Below, piece by piece: positions 8,212 through 17,333 of a stretch of 64,000 nt of DNA. The stretch comes from Lentzea pudingi (GTDB taxonomy: Bacteria > Actinomycetota > Actinomycetes > Mycobacteriales > Pseudonocardiaceae). The notes beneath the pieces were generated by a model, which made no database searches, was not told the origin of the DNA, and was given only the letters and a program-made list of their open reading frames with translations. The stretch lies in the NCBI RefSeq assembly GCF_014646255.1, contig NZ_BMNC01000003.1:558001-622000 (forward strand). The letters run 5' to 3'. Each line of letters begins with the position of its first letter. The stretch's first letter is position 1. The position numbers and the translations under genes are program-made.

Positions 8212-9771
8212 TCAGAGGGTGATCGACCAGGACTTGAGCGAACCGGTGTCGTACCGGTAGGCGTCGGTCAGCCGCAGCTTCCAGTTGCCGTTCTTCGCTT
8301 CGCTCGACGCGTCGACGGTGTACGTGGCGCGCACGCCCGACTCGCCGATGCCGCCGGGCTTCTTCAGCGAGTAGACGGAACCGTCGGGCGCGACCAGGTC
8401 GATCGCGAGGTCGGCGGAGTAGCTGTGGTCGACCTCGACCTTCACCGCGGTGGTGGCCGAGGCGTTGCCGGTGCAGTCGCTGACGCTGATCGGCGACTCG
8501 ACCGCGGAACCGGCGTCCGGAACGGGCAGTTCGGTGGTGCTGCCGGGAGCCGTGCACTCACCGGGCTGAGTACCGCCTCCGAGCCCCGTGACGTTGAGCA
8601 GCTTGTTCGGTGAACCGTTGCCGGGATTGGTGATCTTGCCGCTCAGCGCGGCACCGACGATCGCGGCCGACACCTGGGCAGGACTGCCGCCCGGCTTCGC
8701 CGTCAGGTGGATCGCCGCCGCACCCGCTACGTGCGGCGTGGCCATCGACGTGCCGCTCATCGTCTGCGAGCCACCGTTCTTGCTGGTGGAGACGATGTAG
8801 TTGCCCGGAGCGAACACGTCGACGCAGGACCCGTAGTTCGACAGGTTGCCGTTGGGGAACGTCGCTCGGCGGTCCTGGTCGTCGGAGGCCGCGACCGTGA
8901 TCGCCCCGGCCACGCGGGCGGGGCTCGTGCCGCACGCGTCCTGCCCGAAGTTGCCCGCCGCGAGCGTCACGGTGATGCCCTTGGCGAGGATGCGCTTGAC
9001 CGCGTCGTCGACCGACGTGGTGGAGCTGCCACCCAGGCTCGCGGTGGCGACGGAGTTCGCGCCCGCGTTCTGCGCGACCCAGTCGAAACCGCCGATGATC
9101 GCCGACCAGGCGCCGCTGTTGTCGCAGCCGAGCACGCGGACCGAGACCAGCTTGACCTTCTTGGCGACGCCGTAGCTCGTGCCGCCGACGGTGCCGGCGA
9201 CGTGCGTGCCGTGTCCGTGGCAGTCGGAGGCGTCGTTGTCGTTGTCGATGAAGTCACGGCCGGAGGTCAGCCGCCCGCTGAAGTCGGAGTGGTTGCTGAT
9301 CCCGCTGTCGACGACGTAGACGGTCGCGCCGCCACCGTCGTTGGGGTAGGCGTACTTCTTGTCGAGAGGCAGGGACTGCTGGTCGAGCCGGTCGAGGCCC
9401 CACGACGGTGGGTTGGCCTGCTCGCCGAACCCACGGGCGATGCCGTCCTGCTCGACGTAGGCGACGGCCGGATCGGCGGCCAGGCGCCGCGCCTGCTGCT
9501 CGGACATCGTCGCCGAGAAGCCGCTGATCGCCGTCGTGTACGTCAGCTTCCGCTTCGCGCCGTACTTCGAGGCGAGGTCACCCGCCTTCGCGTCGACCTG
9601 CTTGTCGTCCTTGAGAACGACGATGTAGTTGTCCTTCACCGCGCCAGGAGCGTCGGCGCCCCGCACAGGAGCCTCCGGCGGCGCCGCCGACGCCGGTGGC
9701 AACGCGGCCACGAGCGCGGCCGTCGTGAGCACGCCCATCACCGCCAGACGAACTGGTTTGCTCGAACCCAT
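8212..9771 (-). CDS. Secreted subtilisin-like serine protease (S8) with C-terminal P-domain, second copy
   Basis: A 519-aa precursor built like the S8 protein at 4550: signal peptide (1-30, ASAA), I9 propeptide (about 45-112), catalytic domain, P-domain (about 415-519). Triad residues are D155 (VDSG), H187 (GHGTH) and S342 (GTSMATPHVAG), with oxyanion N274. The catalytic domain is closer to classical proteinase-K-like actinobacterial enzymes than that of its paralogue. The ATG at 9771 has GGAG seven bases ahead; the in-frame extension to 10206 would overlap the divergent LAL2 gene and is rejected. First gene of a two-gene protease operon with the trypsin-like gene. Confidence 0.93.
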   Translation of the reverse strand: MGSSKPVRLAVMGVLTTAALVAALPPASAAPPEAPVRGADAPGAVKDNYIVVLKDDKQVDAKAGDLASKYGAKRKLTYTTAISGFSATMSEQQARRLAADPAVAYVEQDGIARGFGEQANPPSWGLDRLDQQSLPLDKKYAYPNDGGGATVYVVDSGISNHSDFSGRLTSGRDFIDNDNDASDCHGHGTHVAGTVGGTSYGVAKKVKLVSVRVLGCDNSGAWSAIIGGFDWVAQNAGANSVATASLGGSSTTSVDDAVKRILAKGITVTLAAGNFGQDACGTSPARVAGAITVAASDDQDRRATFPNGNLSNYGSCVDVFAPGNYIVSTSKNGGSQTMSGTSMATPHVAGAAAIHLTAKPGGSPAQVSAAIVGAALSGKITNPGNGSPNKLLNVTGLGGGTQPGECTAPGSTTELPVPDAGSAVESPISVSDCTGNASATTAVKVEVDHSYSADLAIDLVAPDGSVYSLKKPGGIGESGVRATYTVDASSEAKNGNWKLRLTDAYRYDTGSLKSWSITL

Positions 9772-9958
9772 CGATGTGCTCCGTTCACCACCACCGCTGA
9801 CGCGGCGAGGCGGCCGCGGGCAGGGGAGTGGAACTAGCGGCCGCCTGTGGGCACCTTGTCCGCCACCGGGGCGTGAACCATCCGTGCTGAATTGGGTAGT
9901 GGCCCCCAACTTTTGCGCGCGGGCCGAAGTCCTCTCTTGATCGCCTAGCGTCGGATCC
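9772..9958. promoter_or_regulatory. Divergent control region subtilisin / LAL2
   Basis: A 187-bp gap. ATTGGGTA at 9891-9898 is followed by GTGGCCCCCAAC, giving an inverted TTGGG/CCCAA arrangement that echoes the site at 4444. Nearby, CGGCCGC and its complement are partly repeated (9810-9865). No clear -10/-35 pair is visible. The LAL2 ATG lacks a good ribosome site, so its transcript may be leaderless. Confidence 0.4.
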
Positions 9959-12592
9959 ATGACAGCGGCGGGTTTTGTGGGACGACGGCACGAACTGGCC
10001 GAGGGCGTGCGCGTGCTCCTGACACCGCCCGCGGTCCTGTGCGTCACCGGGCCCGCAGGGATCGGCAAGAGCAGGCTCGTGGCGGAAATCCTGGACGACC
10101 GGCAGGTGCGCATGCGCACCCTGCTGCGTGGCGGTTGCCTGCCCTCAGCAGAGTTCCCGTGTGGGCCCGTGTTCGACGCGCTGCGCACGTCCACTCCGAA
10201 ACGCACGGTGGCGAGCCCGGTGACGGGGGCGCTTGCGGCCTACCTGCCGGAGATCGCCGCACACCTGCCGGCCGCGCTGCCCCCGTTGCCCGATCCGGCT
10301 GCCGAGCGGCACCGCCTGTTCCGGGCCGTGCGCGATCTGCTGGCGGCGTTGACTCCGGCTGTGCTGGTGGTGGACGACGTCCACTGGGCGGATGAGGACA
10401 CCCGCACGTTGCTGCGATACCTGGCGATCAATCCCGTCGAGCAGTTGTCCGTCGTCGTCACCGGCCAGGCGGAACTGCCACGCCAGCACGTGATCACACT
10501 GTCTGCTTTGGACAGTGCCTCCGTCGTGGAACTGGCCACGACGCTGGTGCCCGGTCTGCCCGAACGCGTCCTCGCCGAGCTGCCCGCCTACACCGGCGGT
10601 CGCCCAGACCTGGTCGTAGACGCGGTGATGAGCCTGGTGCGCACGGGCGAGGCCGCGTTGGACCGAGTTCCGCTGCCGGACGCGATACGACTGGACACCG
10701 CCTCACGCCAGGAGAAACTGACCGCAGCGGCCCGTGCGCTTGTCGAGGCCGCCGCGGTCGTGGGTTCACCGATGCCGCTGGAAGTCCTGGCGCCGGTAGC
10801 CGGGACCACGGTGGCCGCGGCGGTGGACGCGGCTGCCGAAGCCGTCCGGAGCGGTGTGCTCGCGGAACCCGAACCCGGCCGGTTCAGCGTGGAACCCGGC
10901 GTGATCAGGCGATGTGTGCGTGGGGGACTCTCTGGTCCCGCGGCGAGGCGAATTCACCTCCGCGTGCTGCGTGCCGTCCCGTCCATGCCGCCGGAGCGAC
11001 GCGCGGAACACGCCCGCGCCGCGGGACGGTTCTCGGACTGGGTCGCGTGCGCGGAAGCCGCCGCGACGACCGATGCCCTCGGTGAGGTCCTCTGTGAACC
11101 TGCGCTGCCGCCCGATCTGCGGGATCGCGCGGCCGTCCAATACGCGAGGGTGGCTCGGCGATCACCCGCTCCGGACAGCGTGACGAGGCTGGAACGCCTG
11201 GTCCGTGACCGTCGTCTGAGCACAGCCGCACGCGGAGAAGCGCGCCTGGCACTCGGCGCGTTGCTCGTCGAGCGTTCGGGACGGGTGGAGGCAGGCAGGG
11301 CGGAACTGGCCCTCGCGGTCGCGGACCTGGGACAGCGGGCGGCACGTGCGATGACGATCCTCGCCGATCCGACGCTCGGCACCAGGCCGGTGGCGGAGCA
11401 CCAGGCGTGGGCGGCGCGCGTGATCACCGACGACGAGCCCGCGCTGCTCGCGGCCGCGATCGCGACCCTGGTGCACACGGCAGATCACGACGTGCCGGAC
11501 CTGCTGCGCCGCTCACCCGACGGCCCGCACGACCAACAGGACCTCGCTGACGCACACTTGACTGTGGCGCGCGCCCTCACCTGGACCGGCCACCTGGGCT
11601 CCGCACGCGCCCACCTCCAGACGGCCCGCAGGTTGTCGTGCGAGGGGACGGGAGCCGGCCTCGCCGTACTGCTCGACTGGCGCACGGGGCGGTGGACAGA
11701 CCTGGCTGACCGGGCAGGAGAACATCTGGCCACACTGCCAGATGCCGCCGAAGCAGCACTGGTACGAGCGTCGCTGGCGGTCGCGACCGGTGACCGGCCG
11801 GCGGCGCTGCACTGGCTCGCCCGCACCGGCCTGGACGATCCGGAGGAAGCGATCAGCCCCGTGGTGCTCGCCGCCGGCGCGAGCCTGATCCGCATGTCCC
11901 TGGACCGCGACGACATCACCACCGCCGCCGTCACCGCCGACCGCGCGTGGGACCTGTTCCAACGCAAGGACAACTGGGCATGGGCGGCCGACGTCGTCCC
12001 GGCCGTAGTGCGGACGTGGATCCACACGGGTGACCGCGCGCAAGCCCGCGACCTGGCCTACGAACTCGCCGCCGCCGCAGCCCGCCTCGACGCACCCGCA
12101 CTGCTGTCAGCCAGCCACGCGGCGATCGGCGAAGTGGCAGCGTCAGAAGGAGATGAAGAACGCGCGCTGCTCCACTTCGGCCGAGCACGCCACCACGCGG
12201 CCAGAACCGCAATGCCCTACCTCGCCACCACCCACGCCGAAAGCGCCGTCCGAACCCGCCTTCGCATGGGCGACACCTCCGCCACCGAGACCCTGATCGA
12301 CGTGATCGCGCACTACGACCGCCTCGGCGCCACCCGCGACGCCAACCGCTGCCGCCTCCTGCTGCGCGACCACGGTTCAGCCACCCACACCCGCCGCTGG
12401 CACAGAGCAGGACCGCGAACCTTGTCACCACGCGAACGAGACGTGGCGGAACTGCTCTCCCGCGACCGCTCCAACCAGGAGATCGCCGACATGCTGCTGC
12501 TCTCCCGTCGGACGATCGAGCACCACGTGGGAAGTGTTCTGCGGAAGCTGGGTGTGAAGTCGCGCCGTGACGTCGCCCGTGCGATGGCGTGA
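9959..12592 (+). CDS. LAL-type LuxR family regulator with STAND ATPase (LAL2)
   Basis: An 877-aa paralogue of LAL1. It begins with FVGRRHELAEG and a Walker A near residues 30-40 (GPAGIGKS). A Walker B follows near 140 (LVVDDVHWAD), then a long helical (TPR-like) region. The C-terminal LuxR HTH reads LSPRERDVAELL and RRTIEHHVGSVLRKLGV. The ATG at 9959 directly precedes the conserved N-terminal block. It is divergent from the subtilisin/trypsin operon and probably controls it. The two LALs are more alike in the HTH and the Walker motifs than in the sensor region, which suggests they answer different signals. Confidence 0.87.
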   Translation: MTAAGFVGRRHELAEGVRVLLTPPAVLCVTGPAGIGKSRLVAEILDDRQVRMRTLLRGGCLPSAEFPCGPVFDALRTSTPKRTVASPVTGALAAYLPEIAAHLPAALPPLPDPAAERHRLFRAVRDLLAALTPAVLVVDDVHWADEDTRTLLRYLAINPVEQLSVVVTGQAELPRQHVITLSALDSASVVELATTLVPGLPERVLAELPAYTGGRPDLVVDAVMSLVRTGEAALDRVPLPDAIRLDTASRQEKLTAAARALVEAAAVVGSPMPLEVLAPVAGTTVAAAVDAAAEAVRSGVLAEPEPGRFSVEPGVIRRCVRGGLSGPAARRIHLRVLRAVPSMPPERRAEHARAAGRFSDWVACAEAAATTDALGEVLCEPALPPDLRDRAAVQYARVARRSPAPDSVTRLERLVRDRRLSTAARGEARLALGALLVERSGRVEAGRAELALAVADLGQRAARAMTILADPTLGTRPVAEHQAWAARVITDDEPALLAAAIATLVHTADHDVPDLLRRSPDGPHDQQDLADAHLTVARALTWTGHLGSARAHLQTARRLSCEGTGAGLAVLLDWRTGRWTDLADRAGEHLATLPDAAEAALVRASLAVATGDRPAALHWLARTGLDDPEEAISPVVLAAGASLIRMSLDRDDITTAAVTADRAWDLFQRKDNWAWAADVVPAVVRTWIHTGDRAQARDLAYELAAAAARLDAPALLSASHAAIGEVAASEGDEERALLHFGRARHHAARTAMPYLATTHAESAVRTRLRMGDTSATETLIDVIAHYDRLGATRDANRCRLLLRDHGSATHTRRWHRAGPRTLSPRERDVAELLSRDRSNQEIADMLLLSRRTIEHHVGSVLRKLGVKSRRDVARAMA

Positions 12593-12796
12593 GTCCAGCA
12601 ATCCTGAACCCGGTGATCCGGAAGTTCGACGGTGCAGTTCGAGCACGAACCTGGCGGCCTGGCGGCAGCGTCCGAGACAGTCGACGCGATTCTTTCTTGC
12701 GGACGACCCTGGCGCGGGCCAGATCAAGCGTTCCACTGTAGACAGGACAGTCTCGGAGAAAGCGCAGAATCGCGTCGGTTCGGCGTTGGTGGCAAG

Positions 12797-14341
12797 TCAG
12801 CCGAGCACGACCCGGCGGCTCGCGGCGGCCTCGACGACCGCGGGACGGGTGCGGCCCGACGCCGGGATCGCCCGGTCGCGCAGCTGCCTGATCTCCTCGA
12901 CCTTCTCCGGCGCGGACCGCAGCAGCGGGACGACGTTGCGGAAGCAGCTCAGGTAGTAGTCCCTGCCGACGTTCTGGTCGCCGACGCGGATGGCCTCGTG
13001 GCAGATCTCGGTCACGGCCGACTGGATGTCGGAGCCCGCGAAGCCGTCGCTGATGTGGACGAGCTCGTCCACGAGGTCCGGCTCGACCGGGGTGCGCAGG
13101 TACTTGCGCAGGTAGATCGCGATGATCTCGCGGCGTTCGTCGGGTTCGGGCAGGTCCACGAAGAACATGTCGTCGAAGCGCCCGCTGCGCAGCAGTTCCT
13201 GGGGCAGCGAGCGGACGTCGTTCGCGGTGGCCACGACGAAGACGCGTGCGCGTGACTCCTGCAGCCAGTAGAGGAACTGGCCCACCAGGCGCGTGGTGAC
13301 GCCGGTGGAGTCGGTGCCGGAGCCGGCGAGGCCCTTCTCGATCTCGTCTATCCACAGCACGCACGGGGCGACCGTGTCCGCGGTGGCCAGTGCCTCGCGC
13401 AGGCGCTTCTCCGACTGGCCGACGTACGCGCCCAGCACGGAGCCCATGTCCAGGCGGTACAGGGGGAGTTGCCAGTCGGAGGCTATCGTCTTGGCGGACA
13501 GGGACTTGCCGCAGCCCGGTACGCCCACGAGCAGCACGCCCCGAGGGGCGCGGATGCCTCGGTCACGCAGGTCCATGGTGAGCAGGTCGCGTTTGCGGTC
13601 GAGCCACTGCCGCAGGCCGTTGAGGCCTCCCACCTCGTACTCGCCGGGGCGCAGTTCGACGCGTTCGATGCCGGAGAGCTCGCTGAAGATGGAGTCCTTG
13701 GCACGGCTCAGCTGGACGAGGTCCGCCTTGGTGATCTCCTTCTTCACCACGAACGTGGCGAGGATGTTCAGCGCCTCGGTCTTGGTCACGCCGGCGAGGA
13801 TGGACGCCGCCTGCTCGTAGTCCGCCGGGTTCCACTCGATGCGGATGTCGGTGGCGTACGGGCGGAGGAACTCCCTGATCGCCTGGTGCATCTCGTCGAA
13901 GTCCGGCAGGTCGAGGCGCACGGACATGCCCATGCGCTGCAACGTGCTCCAGACCGGGTCGGAGGTGATGATGACGATGCAGCCGCCGTGCTCCTCGGCG
14001 AGTGCGGCCAGGTCGGCGAACCGGCGGGCGACGTCGTTGTCGTCGGAGAGGTGCTGCACGTCCGTGAAGACGATGGTGAGGTTGGACCTCGACTGGAACC
14101 ACTCGCCGGCGAGGTCGAGCGCGCCCAGCAACGACTTGTCCTCACTGATGGTGGCTCTGGTCCGCAGGTCGCGCAGACCCTGGCTCAGCGTGTGCACCAG
14201 AACGTCGAGCTGCTTCTCGCGGGCCAGCTCGCCGAGCGCGTCCAGCACGCGGGCGCGTTCGACGGTCCGGATGGAGACGAACGGGATCCGGGCGAGCAGG
14301 TACGACTCGACGCGGGCCTTGGTCTCCGCTCCGTTGGGCAT
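12797..14341 (-). CDS. AAA+ ATPase, Ycf46/FtsH-like
   Basis: A 514-aa protein with an N-terminal degenerate NTPase-like half (residues 1-190; a strand like IVFTDVQHL but no Walker A) and a C-terminal classical AAA domain. The AAA domain has Walker A GVPGCGKS near 272, the pore/second-region segment [13 protein letters not shown], Walker [10 protein letters not shown] near 325, sensor ATANDV, and arginine finger LRSGRFDD. This split architecture is that of Ycf46-type AAA proteins. ATP-driven remodelling of a partner protein is the likely role. Last gene of the operon starting at 17208; GGAG stands six bases before the ATG. The partner is probably the coiled-coil membrane protein encoded upstream. 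Confidence 0.85.
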   Translation of the reverse strand: MPNGAETKARVESYLLARIPFVSIRTVERARVLDALGELAREKQLDVLVHTLSQGLRDLRTRATISEDKSLLGALDLAGEWFQSRSNLTIVFTDVQHLSDDNDVARRFADLAALAEEHGGCIVIITSDPVWSTLQRMGMSVRLDLPDFDEMHQAIREFLRPYATDIRIEWNPADYEQAASILAGVTKTEALNILATFVVKKEITKADLVQLSRAKDSIFSELSGIERVELRPGEYEVGGLNGLRQWLDRKRDLLTMDLRDRGIRAPRGVLLVGVPGCGKSLSAKTIASDWQLPLYRLDMGSVLGAYVGQSEKRLREALATADTVAPCVLWIDEIEKGLAGSGTDSTGVTTRLVGQFLYWLQESRARVFVVATANDVRSLPQELLRSGRFDDMFFVDLPEPDERREIIAIYLRKYLRTPVEPDLVDELVHISDGFAGSDIQSAVTEICHEAIRVGDQNVGRDYYLSCFRNVVPLLRSAPEKVEEIRQLRDRAIPASGRTRPAVVEAAASRRVVLG

Positions 14342-14356
14342 GTGGTTCTCCGATGG

Positions 14357-14854
14357 TCAGATGATCACTCGCCGGCCGGGACTCTGCCTGCCGGGCGACG
14401 GGGGAGGGGGCGGTGCGGTCGTCAGGCGGTTCTCGCGCACCACGGCCTGCAACGCGATCGGGGCGTGCCGGACCGAGTCGTCGAGGCTTTGCTGCGAGGA
14501 CCGCACGGTGTCGTTCAGAGCGCTGGTCAGCTCGTCGCGCAACGCCGGTGGCATGGCGGGGGAAACGCAGAACCTGCGCAACGGCGCGAGCCGGGCGCGC
14601 GCGCTCGCCAGGGTCGCGGCCAGCGCGTGCACCGGATCACCGCTCAACGCGCCGAGGTCGCGTTGAAACGTCTCCGCCCAGCGGCGTTGCCGTCGCGCGA
14701 ACGCCTCGGCGACGTGCCGCAGCACCCGTTCCTGCACGTGTGGTCCCATCTGCTCGCCGATCGGCGCGAGGTGGTCGGACGGCAGATCGGTGCCCTCGCC
14801 GAAGGCGTCGAGCCACGCGCGCCAGTCCGCGTAGGGCCCGGGAACATGCCGCAT
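14357..14854 (-). CDS. Conserved-looking helical protein of unknown function, 165 aa
   Basis: Mostly alpha-helical and rich in Ala, Arg and Leu, with a Pro-rich tail (residues 148-154 are consecutive prolines plus Ser). No signal peptide or membrane helix. It begins four bases after the stop of the 50-aa gene and ends 15 bp before the AAA gene, so it is translationally linked to both. No domain recognised. Position suggests an adaptor or regulator of the AAA+ protein, which is inference only. Confidence 0.7.
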   Translation of the reverse strand: MRHVPGPYADWRAWLDAFGEGTDLPSDHLAPIGEQMGPHVQERVLRHVAEAFARRQRRWAETFQRDLGALSGDPVHALAATLASARARLAPLRRFCVSPAMPPALRDELTSALNDTVRSSQQSLDDSVRHAPIALQAVVRENRLTTAPPPPPSPGRQSPGRRVII

Positions 14855-14858
14855 CGGG

Positions 14859-15011
14859 CTACCGCCTGCGGTGACGGTCGAGGAACTCCGCGGGAGGCAG
14901 GAGGTCCCACTCGGGCAGTTGCACCGCGATGTCCTGTTCGGCGACGCCGTGCCGCGCGACCCGAGGCTGGTTCGGGTGCTGCTGGTCCTGGCTGTGTGCT
15001 GGGCCGGGCAT
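14859..15011 (-). CDS. Very small protein in AAA operon, 50 aa
   Basis: ATG at 15011 stands two bases after the stop of the membrane coiled-coil gene, with GAGGAG eight bases upstream, and the stop lies four bases before the next gene. Such tight packing argues that it is real. The N-terminal half is polar and Gln/His-rich; the C-terminal half has a compact motif (LPEWDLLPPAEFLD) that looks like a docking or binding peptide. No family recognised. It may be a small effector, adaptor or precursor peptide for the AAA system. Confidence 0.6.
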   Translation of the reverse strand: MPGPAHSQDQQHPNQPRVARHGVAEQDIAVQLPEWDLLPPAEFLDRHRRR

Positions 15012-15013
15012 GG

Positions 15014-16753
15014 TCAGGCTCCTCGTGGCTGGTCGGGTGCGATGGCGACGAAGGCGGTGGCGGTGAGCCCTTCCGCGAAGGTCCGCAGCGAGTCCGCCTT
15101 CGCGATCTCCTGCTGCCACTCGCCGCGCAGGTCGACCAGCTCGGCGATGGCCCCGCGCAGCCGCACCACGGCGGCGACGCGTCGCTGGTCGCCCTTGCGG
15201 CGGATCTCCGCGCGGCGGGCGGGCAGCGCCCGGACGTCGAACGCTGCCCAGACGCCCAGCGCGGCGGCCACGAACAGCAGGAACAACGCGAACCCGCTGG
15301 CGCCACCGACCGCCGAGAGCAACGCCACCAGCAGCGCCAGACCGCCGCAGACCGCGGCCGCCTGCGCGGCACCGCTCATCCGCACCTCGCTGACGGCCTT
15401 CGCCGTCTCCCGGTCGATGTGCTCGGACAGCGATCCGACCAGCCGCTGCTCGTCGGTGTCGCCGTCGACCCAGCCGGTCCAGCCCTCGGCGCGCAGCTCG
15501 ACCCGGGACGGCATCGCGGCGATGTTGGCGGCTTCGAGCCTGCCCGCGCCCTGTACCAGCCAGTCGCGGGCCAGCGCGAGGGTGAACCGCTGGGTGCCGG
15601 CGGAGGCTCCCGCGCGATCGCCGTGCAGGGCGGCGTTGCTGAGCAACGTGAGGAAGTCGACCGTCTGCTCGTGCAACGGGTCTTCGGCGGTCATCTTCTT
15701 CCTGGCCAGGTCGTGGTCGCCCTGCGCGTCCACGATGGCCTGCAGTTCCGCTTCCCGCTTGCGGAAGGGGGCTTCCTCCGCGTCGAAGTCGCGCACCAGG
15801 TTGTCGAGGATGCCGTCCACGCGTTCGTGGAGGTCCCGGCTCTGCGGGACGGGTCCCTCGAACGTGGTGCGCAGCATCTCCTCCGCCGCACCGTGCACGG
15901 TCGCGCCCTCGAGCAAGTCCTTGAGCTGCGGCCAGGTGGGGCTGAGCACGGGCAGCAGCTCGTAGCGGGCGTCGGCGGGGCGACGCATCGTGTCGATCAT
16001 CTTCGCCCAGCGTTCGACCTGTCTGTCCACAGTGTCCTGGTCCTGGCCCAGTCGTCCGTACCACTCGGACATCTGCTCCAGCAGCATCGGTTTCGCCTCG
16101 CGCCCGAACGCGCCGGTCGACACGGCGTCCAGGACGACGACGAACTCCCGGGACAGCTTCGCCGGGTCCTGCCGCGCCGCGTACTGCCGCACCCAGGCGG
16201 CGGTGGCCCGGTCGCGCTGCTGCCGGCGCAGCACGAGTGCGAAGAACAGCGACGCCTTGTCGTTGTCCCTGCGCAGCGCCTCACCGATCGCCTTGGCCGC
16301 GAGCTCCGGTTCGTCCCTGATCCAGGAGGCCACCGCGATCAGCGCGGGCGCGAGCCAGTAGCCCGGCGTGCGCAGCATCAGCTCCTCGGACAGGTCGCGG
16401 ATGGCGCCGTGCGAGACGATGCCCGCGTCGAGCGCCTGCAACGTGCCGGTGGCGAGCTCGCGCACCTCGGCGAACTTCCCGAACTTGTCGTTCAGCTCGC
16501 CGCGCACCTCGAGGATCTGCACCTGCGCGAGCTGAAGGTTCTGCCGCAGCTCGTCGCGCCGGACGTACTCGACGAACTGCGACTTGAGGTCCAGGAGCTC
16601 CCGCTGGGTGCTGTCCTGGTTGCGTTGCATCGCCGACATGTCGTTGTGCAGGACGACCTGTTGGTTGCCGAGCGTCTCCTGGTTGCGCGACACCTGCCGC
16701 ACCGCGTTCACCAGGCCGGAGATGTCGGTCGTGGATACGTTCGTCATGTTCAC
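15014..16753 (-). CDS. Membrane-anchored coiled-coil protein
   Basis: A 579-aa protein. Residues 10-110 are predicted coiled coil (heptad-like Gln/Glu/Leu pattern). The middle 300 residues are helical and TPR-like. Near 480-530 two adjacent hydrophobic segments separated by a short Gly-rich turn form a membrane hairpin, followed by a charged helical tail. I prefer the GTG at 16753, which overlaps the upstream stop (GTGA) and has GGAG eight bases ahead; the ATG at 16747 is the alternative. No family assigned. Its place beside an AAA+ ATPase suggests a membrane scaffold that the ATPase remodels. Confidence 0.72.
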   Translation of the reverse strand: MNMTNVSTTDISGLVNAVRQVSRNQETLGNQQVVLHNDMSAMQRNQDSTQRELLDLKSQFVEYVRRDELRQNLQLAQVQILEVRGELNDKFGKFAEVRELATGTLQALDAGIVSHGAIRDLSEELMLRTPGYWLAPALIAVASWIRDEPELAAKAIGEALRRDNDKASLFFALVLRRQQRDRATAAWVRQYAARQDPAKLSREFVVVLDAVSTGAFGREAKPMLLEQMSEWYGRLGQDQDTVDRQVERWAKMIDTMRRPADARYELLPVLSPTWPQLKDLLEGATVHGAAEEMLRTTFEGPVPQSRDLHERVDGILDNLVRDFDAEEAPFRKREAELQAIVDAQGDHDLARKKMTAEDPLHEQTVDFLTLLSNAALHGDRAGASAGTQRFTLALARDWLVQGAGRLEAANIAAMPSRVELRAEGWTGWVDGDTDEQRLVGSLSEHIDRETAKAVSEVRMSGAAQAAAVCGGLALLVALLSAVGGASGFALFLLFVAAALGVWAAFDVRALPARRAEIRRKGDQRRVAAVVRLRGAIAELVDLRGEWQQEIAKADSLRTFAEGLTATAFVAIAPDQPRGA

Positions 16754-17208
16754 CGGGCACTCTCCAGCAGAACGGTCGAGCCGTCGGGGCGGACGCACAT
16801 CAGGCGGTCCGGGTAGACCTCGATGGCGAGGTAACGTTCGGACTCGGCGAGGGAACGCGCCCGGTCCATGCCGTGCGGCAACGGCTCCCCGGCGCGGTAG
16901 TGCGAGATGATCGAGCCGTCCAACGCCAGTGTGTGCACTTCGTACGGTGCGCCGAGGTAGCAGCGCGAGACGATGCCGAGCGGGGTCGTGCAGAACTTCT
17001 CGGCGAACTCCCGGTGCACGGCGCCGACGAGTTCGTCGACGTCGGCGGTGGCGAGCTTGCCGGAACCGTCGAGCGCCCGCAGTGCCTTCAGATACCGCGC
17101 TGACCGGCGCCCGTCGAGCACCTTCGTCCGCGCCGGGGAGGTCGACCCCGTCGTCCGTCCGGTCCAGGTCACGTCGTTCGACCTGTTGTTCATCAGTGGC
17201 CTCGGCAC
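16750..17208 (-). CDS. Unknown protein, 152 aa, first gene of the AAA operon
   Basis: Contains a mixed alpha/beta region with HREFAEKFC, then GIVSRCYLGAPYEVHTLALDG, and ends in beta-rich repeats (IEVYPDRLMCVRPDG). The GTG at 17208 has GGGAG eight bases upstream; an ATG at 17193 with GAGG six bases ahead is nearly as good. No membrane segment or signal. It overlaps the next gene by four bases. A 10-bp palindrome (17244-17270) lies just upstream and may control this operon. Confidence 0.65.
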   Translation of the reverse strand: MPRPLMNNRSNDVTWTGRTTGSTSPARTKVLDGRRSARYLKALRALDGSGKLATADVDELVGAVHREFAEKFCTTPLGIVSRCYLGAPYEVHTLALDGSIISHYRAGEPLPHGMDRARSLAESERYLAIEVYPDRLMCVRPDGSTVLLESAR

Positions 17209-17243
17209 GCCACCAGCTCCCTCATGTCCATCGAGGACGTCAC

Positions 17244-17270
17244 GCGTTCGATGCCGGTCTCATCGAACGC
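17244..17270. promoter_or_regulatory. Perfect 10-bp inverted repeat upstream of the AAA operon
   Basis: GCGTTCGATG (17244-17253), a 7-bp spacer, and CATCGAACGC (17261-17270). It lies 36-62 bp before the GTG at 17208 and after the stop of the membrane protein gene at 17334. No T-run follows it on the minus strand, so an operator or 5'-leader hairpin is more likely than a terminator. Confidence 0.55.
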
Positions 17271-17333
17271 AGCGGAAAAACCATTACGCCGTGCGAGATC
17301 TCCGTCGAACAGTCACTCGACCGGAGCAACCGC

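Noticed and set aside
12593..12796. Partly inverted elements around 12682-12693 and 12766-12777
   Set aside because: The arms (CGACGCGATTCT and complement) are 72 bp apart and flanked by pieces in a different order, so I cannot call a terminator or mobile-element end.
13469..16816. 1115-codon rightward frame across the AAA operon
   Set aside because: Antisense shadow of the AAA, small and coiled-coil genes; Arg/Gln/His-rich and without domain motifs.
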